Source of the DNA: an uncultured Oscillospiraceae bacterium
GTDB lineage: Bacteria > Bacillota > Clostridia > Oscillospirales > Oscillospiraceae
DNA: 64,000 nucleotides
NCBI GenBank assembly: GCA_910587395.1
Contig: CAJULJ010000008.1
Span: forward strand, 9,187-73,186
Reading direction: 5' to 3'
The notes under the pieces were generated by a model, which ran no database searches, was not told where the DNA came from, and worked only from the letters and a program-made list of their open reading frames with translations. Below are positions 52,252 to 60,583 of this stretch, one piece after another (the stretch's first letter is position 1; each line of letters starts with the position of its first letter). Made by a program: the position numbers and the translations under genes.

Positions 52252-53808
52252 ATGAGCGCATCCAGAGAGAAAAAGCAGCGCCAAAGCGTCGGCCCCGACC
52301 AAAAGGCCCTCAAGGCCCAGCAGGAGCAGGCCGCCCGCAGGCGCACGACTATCATCTACTCCGTGATTGCCGCCGTGATCGCCGTGCTGGTGATCGCGTT
52401 GCTGGTGTGGCGCTCCGGCTTTTTCCAGGCCAGGGCCGCCGCCGTCACGGTGGGAGACGAAACCCTGACCACCGCCGAGCTGAGCTTCTACTACTACGAC
52501 GCCCGCCGGTACACGGTTCAGCTGGCCGCCTACAACATGACCACCTTCGACACCACCAAGGCCGACGACAAGCAGTTTTACAGCGAGGCGGACGGCCAGA
52601 CCTACCGGGACTACTTTATGGAAACCGCCCTGACCAACGCCCGGTATCACAAGGCCCTGGCCGAGGAGGCCGTTAAGCTGGGCCACAGCAAGGATGAGGT
52701 CAAGGAGACCGTGGACGCCTATATCGCCAGCCTCAAGTCCGAAGCCCGTCAGGGCGGCTACACCTACTCCGCCTACCTGCGGGCCCTGTACGGCCCCTAT
52801 ATGAATTCCAGCATTCTGGAGAAGCTGTACACCCGCTATCAGATGGCGGGTCTGGCGGCTGGCGACAAGGACGCCGAGCTGTTCGACGGCTACACCCAGG
52901 CCGACCTGGAAGCCTATTATGAGGAACACAAGGACAGCCTGGATACCGTGGAGTATTCCTCCCTCTATTTCGCCATCCCCACCGTGAACGAAAAGGACGC
53001 GGACGGCAACGATCTGAGCGAGGATGAGCTCAACAAACTGAAGGAGGAGGCCAAGGCCTCCGCCAAGGAGAAGGCCGAGGAGGCCCTGGAGGCCGTCGAG
53101 GGCGGCGCCACCTTCCAGTCTCAGATCGACAAGTACGAGCTGACCGGCACCACCAACGCCGACCACAATAAGGTTGTGGGCACCGGCAGCGTCAACACCA
53201 CCTTCAGTGAGCAGCTGTTCGCCCTGGACGAGGATGAGTGCGAGCTGGTGGAGACGGACAACGGCTATTACGTCATCTCCTTCCACGGCCGCTATCTCAA
53301 CGACGAGCCCACCCGCGACGTGCTCCACATCGCCATCCTGGCCGACACCACCACCGACGACGAGGGCAACGTGGCCGCCCCCACCGATGACGCCTGGGCC
53401 GCCGCCAAGGAGAAAATGGACGCCATCGAGGCGGAGTGGAAGGCCGGTGAGCAGAGCCAGGACGCCTTCACCGCCCTGGCTGAGAAGTATAACACGGAAG
53501 ATGTCGGTGACGCCCTGGTGAGCCGCATTGCCAGCACCAACACCACTCTGGTCCCCGAGTTCAAGGATTGGGTTTTCCAGGATCATCAGCCCGGCGACTC
53601 CGGCGTCATCCAGCACAGCGCCGCGGACTCTGATCGAAACAAATACTGGGCCTACCACCTGATGTTCTATGTGGGCGAAAACGAGCCCGTGTGGATGAGC
53701 AACGTCCGCAGCACCAAGGCCGAAGAGGACCGCCAGGCCTGGATGGACGAGCTGTCCGCCAACTATCCCGCCACCCTCACCGGCGGAGCCAACTATCTCG
53801 GCAAATAG
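52252..53808 (+). CDS. Membrane-anchored peptidyl-prolyl isomerase-like foldase (PrsA/SurA type)
   Basis: 518 residues. Basic N-terminus (REKKQRQSV), one membrane helix (about 34-53, IIYSVIAAVIAVLVIALLVW), then a secreted region: SurA-N-like helical part (SFYYYDARRYTVQ, EEAVKLGHSKDEVKETVDAYI), a coiled, Glu/Lys-rich segment, and a parvulin-like C-terminal half (FSEQLFALDEDECELVETDNGYYVISFHGRY). No canonical rotamase signature is obvious, so the isomerase assignment is by architecture. It would assist folding of exported proteins. RBS GAGAGGA about 11 nt upstream. It ends with a strong terminator and its own promoter is upstream. Confidence 0.75.
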   Translation: MSASREKKQRQSVGPDQKALKAQQEQAARRRTTIIYSVIAAVIAVLVIALLVWRSGFFQARAAAVTVGDETLTTAELSFYYYDARRYTVQLAAYNMTTFDTTKADDKQFYSEADGQTYRDYFMETALTNARYHKALAEEAVKLGHSKDEVKETVDAYIASLKSEARQGGYTYSAYLRALYGPYMNSSILEKLYTRYQMAGLAAGDKDAELFDGYTQADLEAYYEEHKDSLDTVEYSSLYFAIPTVNEKDADGNDLSEDELNKLKEEAKASAKEKAEEALEAVEGGATFQSQIDKYELTGTTNADHNKVVGTGSVNTTFSEQLFALDEDECELVETDNGYYVISFHGRYLNDEPTRDVLHIAILADTTTDDEGNVAAPTDDAWAAAKEKMDAIEAEWKAGEQSQDAFTALAEKYNTEDVGDALVSRIASTNTTLVPEFKDWVFQDHQPGDSGVIQHSAADSDRNKYWAYHLMFYVGENEPVWMSNVRSTKAEEDRQAWMDELSANYPATLTGGANYLGK

Positions 53809-53816
53809 CCAAAATA

Positions 53817-53848
53817 AAGGGGCCGGACATATCGTCCGGTCCCTTTTT
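53817..53848 (+). terminator. Terminator of the PrsA-like gene
   Basis: GGGGCCGGAC / GTCCGGTCCC hairpin with loop ATATC followed by TTTTT. Confidence 0.9.
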
Positions 53849-53865
53849 CATAGGAGTGTGTTCTC

Positions 53866-54603
53866 ATGGACGAGCAATTCATCCGCACCCAAATGCTGCT
53901 GGGCGCTCCCGCCATGGAGCGGCTGCAAAAAAGCCATGTGGCCGTGCTGGGTCTGGGAGGCGTGGGCGGCTGGTGCGCCGAGGCACTGTGCCGCTCCGGC
54001 GTGGGGGAGCTGACCCTGGCGGATCAGGACACCGTGTCGGTGAGCAACCTGAACCGGCAGTGCGGGGCCCTCTGGTCCACCGTGGGCATGGAAAAGGCGC
54101 GGGCCACCGCCCTGCGCCTGTCCGATATCGCGCCAAATTGTATCCTCCATCCCCTGGCTCTCCGGTATGAGGCTGGCCGGCGGGAGGAATTTTTCGCTGC
54201 AAAATACGACTACATCGTGGACGCCATCGATCTGGTGAGCTGCAAGCTGGACCTGATCGAGACCGCCCACCGGCGCGCCATCCCCATTATCTCCGCCCTG
54301 GGCACCGGCAACAAGCGGGACGCCCAGCAACTCCGCATCACCGATATCTCCCGGACCGAGGGCTGCCCCCTGGCCCGAGTGGTGCGCAAGGAGCTGCGGA
54401 AACGGGGCATCCTCCACCACAAGGTGGTGTTCTCCCCCGAACTAGCCTATAACGCCGAGGAGGGGGCCGAGGCCCCGCCTCCGGGGCGGCGGTCCATCCC
54501 CGCCAGCGCCATGTGGGTGCCCGCCGCGGCGGGGCTGCTGCTGGCCCAGGCCGTTATTCTGGAGCTTGCGGGCGAACCCGGATACGCTCCCACGCCTTCC
54601 TGA
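53866..54603 (+). CDS. tcdA: tRNA threonylcarbamoyladenosine dehydratase
   Basis: 245 residues. E1-like ATP-dependent enzyme that cyclises t6A37 to ct6A in ANN-decoding tRNAs. Adenylation motif VAVLGLGGVGGWCAEAL, then LADQDTVSVSNLNRQ and DAIDLVSCKLDLI; the C-terminus has SAMWVPAAAGLLLAQAVI. ATG with GGAG about 12 nt upstream, in the gap after a terminator. Its last ~50 nt overlap the convergent PAP2 gene. Confidence 0.94.
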   Translation: MDEQFIRTQMLLGAPAMERLQKSHVAVLGLGGVGGWCAEALCRSGVGELTLADQDTVSVSNLNRQCGALWSTVGMEKARATALRLSDIAPNCILHPLALRYEAGRREEFFAAKYDYIVDAIDLVSCKLDLIETAHRRAIPIISALGTGNKRDAQQLRITDISRTEGCPLARVVRKELRKRGILHHKVVFSPELAYNAEEGAEAPPPGRRSIPASAMWVPAAAGLLLAQAVILELAGEPGYAPTPS

Positions 54604-55120
54604 CCACCCACGCCCCCAAAAAGCCGCACAGGGAGCCGATGGCCGCCCCCGCCAGCACGTCGCTGGGGAAGTGGACCCCCACGTACAGCCGGGACAGGCC
54701 CATGACCACCGACATGCACACCGCCGCAACCTTCATCCACCCTTTGGGCGCAGACATGCACACCGCCAGGGCAAAGGCGAAGGCGGCGTTGGTGTGGCCG
54801 GACGGGAAGGAATTGGGGTCGTGTTCCGGCACCAAGTTAACGAAGTTTTCGATGACCAGCCAGGGCCGGTCTCTCGCCACCAGAGGCTTGATGGTGAAAT
54901 TCACCACAATCAGCCCAATGAGCATGGCGCACAGCGCCGAAACCCCCGCCCTCCGTGTGGGCTTGAAGAACAGCAGCAGCACCCCCAGCGCGATGAACAG
55001 CATCCCCGTGTTGCCCAGCTGGGTGTACAGCTTCATGAACGGGTCCAGCAGGGCGCAGCGTATGTTTTCCGCGATCCACACCAGGGCCTGTTCGTCAAAT
55101 TGTTGAATGAAATCCGGCAC
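54554..55120 (-). CDS. PAP2-family membrane phosphatase
   Basis: 188 residues, about five membrane helices. Phosphatase signatures: KPLVARDRP (KX6RP-type), PSGH in SFPSGHTNAAF, and SRLYVGVHFPSDVLAG (SRX5HX3D-type). Probably an undecaprenyl-pyrophosphate or lipid phosphatase. It overlaps the end of tcdA by 50 nt on the other strand. The upstream neighbour, read in the same direction, is a small membrane protein 22 nt away. Confidence 0.93.
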   Translation of the reverse strand: MPDFIQQFDEQALVWIAENIRCALLDPFMKLYTQLGNTGMLFIALGVLLLFFKPTRRAGVSALCAMLIGLIVVNFTIKPLVARDRPWLVIENFVNLVPEHDPNSFPSGHTNAAFAFALAVCMSAPKGWMKVAAVCMSVVMGLSRLYVGVHFPSDVLAGAAIGSLCGFLGAWVVRKAWERIRVRPQAPE

Positions 55121-55142
55121 GCTCTCCGCTCTCCTTTCTGTT

Positions 55143-55376
55143 TCATTGATTGATGGCCGCTGTAAAGAGTACCAGCCACACCAGCGAAAATACGATAAAG
55201 GTTATTCCGAACTTTTTATGAAAATGCTTGTCCCGTTTTGCCATCGGGTGGTTTGGGTCCAGCTTGGTGAAAACATCTACCTTGATAAAAAGAACGCCCA
55301 GCCCGCAGAAGATGGCGGCCGTTGCGACAGCAAGCAGGGAAATGATCAATTTGAATTCTCCGAATTCTGCTTTCAT
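55143..55376 (-). CDS. Small membrane protein, unknown function
   Basis: 77 residues with two hydrophobic segments (about 8-28, LIISLLAVATAAIFCGLGVLF, and about 55-74, FGITFIVFSLVWLVLFTAA) around a charged loop (DPNHPMAKRDKHFHKK). The family is unknown to me. ATG 55376 is preferred because GGGAGG is 10 nt upstream; longer in-frame starts have no RBS. It lies divergently opposite the promoter of the glycosyltransferase-CsaB gene and just ahead of the PAP2 gene. Confidence 0.65.
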   Translation of the reverse strand: MKAEFGEFKLIISLLAVATAAIFCGLGVLFIKVDVFTKLDPNHPMAKRDKHFHKKFGITFIVFSLVWLVLFTAAINQ

Positions 55377-55410
55377 CTGCGCTTTTCCTCCCATTTGTCC
55401 CTTCCAAATC

Positions 55411-55439
55411 TTGACCGGGGAAGCAAGCCTGTGTATAAT
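55411..55439 (+). promoter_or_regulatory. Sigma-A promoter of the glycosyltransferase-CsaB gene
   Basis: TTGACC (55411-55416), 17-bp spacer, TATAAT (55434-55439), 81 nt upstream of the start codon. Confidence 0.85.
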
Positions 55440-55520
55440 GAACAAGGTTCTTTTTATCTCTGTGTTTTCTCATTTTACCCCATTGCCTGCCCTATGGCAA
55501 GTTTTTTATGCGAGGTCTAT

Positions 55521-57767
55521 ATGAAAGTTATCCATCTCATCAGCGGCGGAGACACCGGGGGGGCAAAAACCCACGTCCACTCCCTGCTCCAGGGACTGAA
55601 TCAACACATCCAGGCCGACATGGTATGCTTCACCGACGGCCCCTTCACCGAGGAGGCCCGTGCCCTGGGCATCCACGTGGAAGTCATGGCCGGACGCAAC
55701 CCTCTGGCCGCCTTGAAGCCCCTGCGGGAGAAAATCTTCAAAGAGGGCTACGACATCATCCACTGCCACGGCGCCCGTGGCAACCTGATGGGAGCGCTGC
55801 TGCGCCGCTCCACCGGCCTGCCCGTGGTCACCACCGTCCACTCCGACCCCAGGCTGGACTACATGGGCCGCCCCCTGTCCGCGCTGACCTACGGCAATCT
55901 CAACGCCTGGGCCCTACGGCGCATCCCCTACCGCATCGGCGTGTCCGACGCCATGGGCGATCTGCTCATCAGCCGGGGCTTCGACCCCCAGCAGATGTTC
56001 GCCATCTACAACGGCATCGACTTCACTCCCCACACCCCCGCCCTCAGCCGCCGGGAATTTCTGGACAGCCTGGGCCTGGACTGGCCGGACAACGTGGTCA
56101 TCGCGGGCATCGCCGCCCGGCTCAACCCGGTGAAGGACATGGGCACCCTGCTGCGGGGCTTCGCCGCCGCCCACGCCCAGCAGCCCCAGCTGCGTCTCAT
56201 CATCGCCGGGGAGGGCCAGGATGAGGCCATGCTGAAAGAGCTGGCCAACCAGCTGGGCGTGACCAATGAGGTGTGCTTTGCCGGGTGGCTGTCCGACACC
56301 GACAGCTTTTACAACGCCTTGGACATCAACACCCTCACCTCCCTGTCCGAGACCTTTCCCTACGCCCTCACCGAGGGGGCCCGGTTCGCCCTGCCCACCG
56401 TGGCCAGCCAGGTGGGCGGCGTGCCCTTCCTCATCCAAAGCCACGTCACCGGGCTGCTGTTCCAGCCCCGGGACCACGAGGCCCTGGGACGCCACCTGGC
56501 CGCCCTGGCCGCAGCCCCGGACCTGCGCCGCCGCCTGGGCCAGCAGCTCCTGGAGAAGGGCCGGACCGAATTCTCCATCGAAAGCACCATCTACCGCCAG
56601 TTGGCCATCTACAACGCCATCCTCCGCCGCCAGAAGCGGAAGACCGAACGCAAGCGGGACGGCGTGGTGATCTGCGGGGCCTACGGCCGGGGCAACGCCG
56701 GGGACGAGGCCATCTTGCAGGCCCTGGTCACCGAGATGCGGACCATCGAACCCGACCTGCCCATCTGGATCATGACCCGCAAGCCCAAGGCCACCCGGCT
56801 GCGCCATCGGGTGGGGGCCGTTTATACCTTCAACGTCCCCGCTTTCTGCCGCAAAATGGCGAAAAGTACCCTTTATATCAACGGCGGCGGCTCCCTGGTG
56901 CAGGATGTCACCAGCCACCGTTCGCTGTGGTTCTATCTGTTCACCCTGTCCGCCGCCAAACGGCTGGGATGCAGCGTGATGATGTACGGCTGCGGCATCG
57001 GCCCCATCCGCGCCACCCGCAACCGCCGGAAAACGGGCAGAGTCATCGACCGTTGTGTGGACATCATCACCACCCGGGACAGCGCCTCCATCCAGGAGCT
57101 CCAGGCACTCGGGGTGAGCCGCCCCCAGGTGGTGCTGGCTGCGGACCCCGCCGTCACCCTCCCCGCCGCCCCCCCCCAGGCGGCGGACGCCCTGCTGGAA
57201 GAGATCGGCCTCCATCCCCGGAAAGGCCAGCGTTACCTGGGCGTCACCGTCCGGCCCTGGCCGGGGTTTGACGAGAAGGCTCCCGCCTTCGCCGCCGCCG
57301 TGGATTACGCCTACCAGCGCTACGACCTGATCCCCGTGTTCATCCCCATTGAGGGGAAGCCGGACGCCGCCGCCGCCCAGAAGGTGGCCGCCCAGCTTCG
57401 ATACGCCCCCGCCAACCTCCTGCCCTCCTGCCCCAGCTCGGAGCTGGCCATCGCCCTGTCCGCCCGGATGGATGTGGCGCTGTCCATGCGGCTGCACGCG
57501 CTCATATTCGCCGCCGTTCGGGGAGTGCCCCTGGTCGGTGTGGTATACGACCCCAAGGTCAGCGCCTTTCTGGACGACGCGGGCCAGGACCTGTACGCCC
57601 GGCTGGACCAGGTCACGCCGGAGCTGCTGTGCGCCCTGCTGGACGATGCCGCCAGGCGGCGTCAGGATGGTCAGGCCCTGGCGGATAAAACCACCCGGCT
57701 CATCCAGCTGGAGCACCGCAACAGCGAGGCCGCGGCGAAGCTGCTGACCGGCTGGACCCGGAGGTAA
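55521..57767 (+). CDS. csaB: Glycosyltransferase (GT4) - polysaccharide pyruvyl transferase CsaB fusion
   Basis: 748 residues. Residues about 1-370 are a GT4-type glycosyltransferase: ISGGDTGGAKTHVHSL, HCHGARGN, YNGIDF, AARLNPVKDMGTLL, and the sugar-binding region SLSETFPYALTEGARF. Residues about 375-748 are CsaB: CGAYGRGNAGDEAIL, INGGGSLVQDVTS, and SMRLHALIFAAV near the end. CsaB adds ketal pyruvate to wall polysaccharide, which binds SLH-domain proteins in Firmicutes. The fusion is in one uninterrupted frame. The GT module may build the sugar that CsaB modifies (inference). ATG 55521 gives MKVIHLISGG; the SD (GCGAGGT) is modest. Followed after 3 nt by another glycosyltransferase. Confidence 0.9.
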   Translation: MKVIHLISGGDTGGAKTHVHSLLQGLNQHIQADMVCFTDGPFTEEARALGIHVEVMAGRNPLAALKPLREKIFKEGYDIIHCHGARGNLMGALLRRSTGLPVVTTVHSDPRLDYMGRPLSALTYGNLNAWALRRIPYRIGVSDAMGDLLISRGFDPQQMFAIYNGIDFTPHTPALSRREFLDSLGLDWPDNVVIAGIAARLNPVKDMGTLLRGFAAAHAQQPQLRLIIAGEGQDEAMLKELANQLGVTNEVCFAGWLSDTDSFYNALDINTLTSLSETFPYALTEGARFALPTVASQVGGVPFLIQSHVTGLLFQPRDHEALGRHLAALAAAPDLRRRLGQQLLEKGRTEFSIESTIYRQLAIYNAILRRQKRKTERKRDGVVICGAYGRGNAGDEAILQALVTEMRTIEPDLPIWIMTRKPKATRLRHRVGAVYTFNVPAFCRKMAKSTLYINGGGSLVQDVTSHRSLWFYLFTLSAAKRLGCSVMMYGCGIGPIRATRNRRKTGRVIDRCVDIITTRDSASIQELQALGVSRPQVVLAADPAVTLPAAPPQAADALLEEIGLHPRKGQRYLGVTVRPWPGFDEKAPAFAAAVDYAYQRYDLIPVFIPIEGKPDAAAAQKVAAQLRYAPANLLPSCPSSELAIALSARMDVALSMRLHALIFAAVRGVPLVGVVYDPKVSAFLDDAGQDLYARLDQVTPELLCALLDDAARRRQDGQALADKTTRLIQLEHRNSEAAAKLLTGWTRR

Positions 57768-57770
57768 GCC

Positions 57771-58850
57771 ATGAAACAGATCCTTTGTCTGGCCCACGCT
57801 CCCTGGCGGGCCCGCCCGGACCGCACGCAGCAGCTGCTGACCCGGCTGGGGGACGCCCAGATCCTATTCTTTGAACCCGCCCCTAAAAAGGGTGCTCCCA
57901 TGCCCGAGCAGGGCCGCCGGGTCCGCGCCCACATCACCGTGTACACCCTGCCCGCCCCCCTGCCCTATCCCCAGGAGACGTCGGTGCTCCAGCGGCGCAG
58001 GCTGGACCGGTCGGCGGACTTCATCCAGCAGGTTATGGAAAAGCATCACTTCCGGGAGCCGGTGCTGTGGTGCACCTCCCCCATCCACGCCCAGTTTCTG
58101 GACACGCTGGCCTACCGGGGGCTTGTATACGACTGCAGCCGCTTCTGGGGCGAGGAGTTCCTGGACTGGGAGAGCGATCTCACCCGCAACGCCGAGGTAG
58201 TATTTGCCGCCTCCTTCGGACTCGTCAAGCGGCTGTCCCCCTGCAATGACAACATCGCCCTGCTGCCCAACGGGGTGAACCCGGTGCTGTTCCAGCAGAA
58301 GCAACGCTCCATTCCCCCCGCCCTGACGGGCCTGCCCGGCCAGCGGGTGCTGGGGCGGCTGGGCAGCGTCACCGGGCAGGTGGATTGGGAGCCTCTGCTC
58401 TATCTGGCCCGCCACCGGCCGGAGTGGACCTTTGTGCTCATGGGCCGGGTGACCAAGCCCGCAGCGGAGCAGCTGCGGGGGCAGGACAACATCGTGCTCA
58501 CCGGGGCGGTAAACCCCCTGGACGTGCCCGACTACCTGTACCGCTGTGATCTGCTGTTCGATCTGGTCCGGTTTGACCGCCCCGGCAGCGACGTGGTGCC
58601 CGGCCGGGTCTATGAATATCTGGCCACGGGACGGCCCATCGTCACCGTGGTGGACCCCAATGTGCCCGACGCCATCCCGGAACTGGTGACCACCGCCTAC
58701 GACGGACCCGGTTTTCTGCGCCGGTGCAAGGCGGCTCTCGGGGAAGCCCCCTCCCTGCCCCGGCGGCGGAGGGCGCTGGCCCGGCAGTCCTCCTGGACCA
58801 ACCGTGCCGCTCAGGTATCCAATATTCTGGAGGCCACCGGGCTGTTTTGA
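57771..58850 (+). CDS. Glycosyltransferase family protein (GT-B)
   Basis: 359 residues. N-terminal Rossmann-like half (ILCLAHAPWRARPDR, LWCTSPIHAQFL, LVYDCSRFWGEEF), a central LLPNGVNPVLFQ and a C-terminal half (GRLGSVTGQVDWEPLLYLARHRPEWTFVLMG, PGRVYEYLATGRPIV) with the nucleotide-sugar binding Glu pattern EYLATGRP. It resembles TuaH/GT1-like proteins of wall polymer clusters. It starts 3 nt after the CsaB fusion stop and probably works on the same polymer. Confidence 0.85.
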   Translation: MKQILCLAHAPWRARPDRTQQLLTRLGDAQILFFEPAPKKGAPMPEQGRRVRAHITVYTLPAPLPYPQETSVLQRRRLDRSADFIQQVMEKHHFREPVLWCTSPIHAQFLDTLAYRGLVYDCSRFWGEEFLDWESDLTRNAEVVFAASFGLVKRLSPCNDNIALLPNGVNPVLFQQKQRSIPPALTGLPGQRVLGRLGSVTGQVDWEPLLYLARHRPEWTFVLMGRVTKPAAEQLRGQDNIVLTGAVNPLDVPDYLYRCDLLFDLVRFDRPGSDVVPGRVYEYLATGRPIVTVVDPNVPDAIPELVTTAYDGPGFLRRCKAALGEAPSLPRRRRALARQSSWTNRAAQVSNILEATGLF

Positions 58851-58919
58851 GGTTTTCGCCATTGACAGCCCTCCCTTGTCGCAAAGGATTGTATAAGCCT
58901 ACGAAAATGGGACAGGCCC

Positions 58920-58948
58920 TTGATTTCTCGCTTTTTTTTAGCTAAAAT
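58920..58948 (+). promoter_or_regulatory. Promoter of the purine operon
   Basis: TTGATT (58920-58925), 17-bp spacer, TAAAAT (58943-58948). Transcription would start near 58955, giving a leader of about 160 nt ahead of purE. Confidence 0.7.
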
Positions 58949-58973
58949 AGACTCAATAATTTGGAAATGAGGT

Positions 58974-59100
58974 GCCTGCATTGGAGCGTTTCTGTCGTGT
59001 CCGTCCGGGTTTTCGTCTCCATGGTGCCATTGCGTCCAAATACTGCAACTGAGCCAAAGCAGGCTGCCCGCATACGCGCGGCGGCCTGTTTCATTTTCTC
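58974..59100 (+). promoter_or_regulatory. Candidate attenuator/riboswitch-like leader of the purine operon
   Basis: GCCTGC (58974-58979) is complementary to GCAGGC (59059-59064), closing a ~90-nt domain. The same GCAGGC is also the 5' half of a GC-rich hairpin (59060-59068 with 59080-59088) followed by TTTCATTTTC, placed 12 nt before the purE RBS. The two pairings exclude each other, the classic antiterminator/terminator layout. Within the domain TGGAG/CTCCA and TTGC/GCAA helices are possible. I cannot match it to the purine, PRPP (ykkC), ZTP or THF aptamers. There is no trans-acting site visible, and no short leader peptide with its own RBS. Confidence 0.5.
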
Positions 59101-59116
59101 AAAGGAGGACTCAAGC

Positions 59117-59611
59117 ATGAAAAAAATCGCCGTCATCATGGGTTCCGATTCCGACTGGCCGGTGGTCAAGGGGGCCTGCGCCCAGCTCAAAGAATTCGGC
59201 ATCCCCTATGAGGCACACATACTCAGTGCCCACCGCACCCCCGCCGCCGCCGCAGAGTTTGCAAAAAACGCCAGAGCCAACGGCTTCGGCGTGCTGATCT
59301 GCGCGGCGGGCATGGCCGCCCATCTGGCGGGAGCCTTCGCGGGCAACTCCACCCTCCCCGTTATCGGCATCCCTATGAAGGGGGGTGCCATGGACGGGCT
59401 GGACGCGCTACTGGCCACCGTGCAGATGCCCAGCGGCATCCCTGTCGCAACGGTCGCCATCAACGGGGCCAAAAACGCCGCCGTGCTGGCCGCCCAAATT
59501 CTGGCTGTCTCCGACGATGAGCTGGTGGCCAAGCTGGACGCCGCCCGTGAGAAGATGGCCGCGCAGATTTCTGAGACGGAGGCCAAGCTTCAGAAAGAAC
59601 TGGAGACATGA
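59117..59611 (+). CDS. purE: N5-carboxyaminoimidazole ribonucleotide mutase
   Basis: 164 residues, class I PurE. Interconverts N5-CAIR and CAIR in purine synthesis. Motifs: IMGSDSDWPV, HILSAHRTP, AGMAAHLAGAF, VIGIPMKGG, GLDALLATVQMP. AAAGGAGG is 9-16 nt upstream of ATG 59117; an in-frame upstream extension to 58961 lacks an RBS and would cover the leader. First gene of the operon. Class I PurE usually needs PurK; purK is not in the window. Confidence 0.97.
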   Translation: MKKIAVIMGSDSDWPVVKGACAQLKEFGIPYEAHILSAHRTPAAAAEFAKNARANGFGVLICAAGMAAHLAGAFAGNSTLPVIGIPMKGGAMDGLDALLATVQMPSGIPVATVAINGAKNAAVLAAQILAVSDDELVAKLDAAREKMAAQISETEAKLQKELET

Positions 59612-59869
59612 GCCGAAAGGAAGATCAGCGTCAATTTTACAGGCTGTACGCCGATGTTGCCCGGGCATACCTCAAAAGCAAAAAAGTCCTCCGTTACCAC
59701 CTGAAAAAAGTCAGTGATATGGATGACAAACAGGTAATCCAGGCTTGCCACTTCTGGTATGAGCACAACGATCAGGCGGAGGATTACCAGGCATTTCAAG
59801 CGCTTTATTTTTCACAGTATCAGGAAGAATATCTGACAGTCTACCCAGTCAACAGAAAGGATGATAGCA

Positions 59870-59877
<8 letters not shown>
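59608..59877 (+). CDS. Small protein of unknown function in the purine operon
   Basis: 89 residues, rich in Tyr, Lys, Gln and Asp ([41 protein letters not shown]). It appears helical and soluble, without motifs. The start overlaps the purE stop (ATGA) and its end overlaps purC by 8 nt, so all three are co-translated. The base composition is visibly lower in GC than its neighbours. I do not recognise a family; a role as a small partner of the pathway or an inserted ORFan are both possible. Confidence 0.7.
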
Positions 59878-60580
<703 letters not shown>

Positions 60581-60583
60581 ACG

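Noticed and set aside
58974..59100. Known purine, PRPP, ZTP or THF riboswitch
   Set aside because: I looked for their conserved core sequences and found none, so I left the element unnamed.
58961..59116. In-frame N-terminal extension of purE or a leader peptide
   Set aside because: No RBS at 58961, PurE of normal length starts at 59117 with AAAGGAGG, and the stretch forms RNA structure instead.
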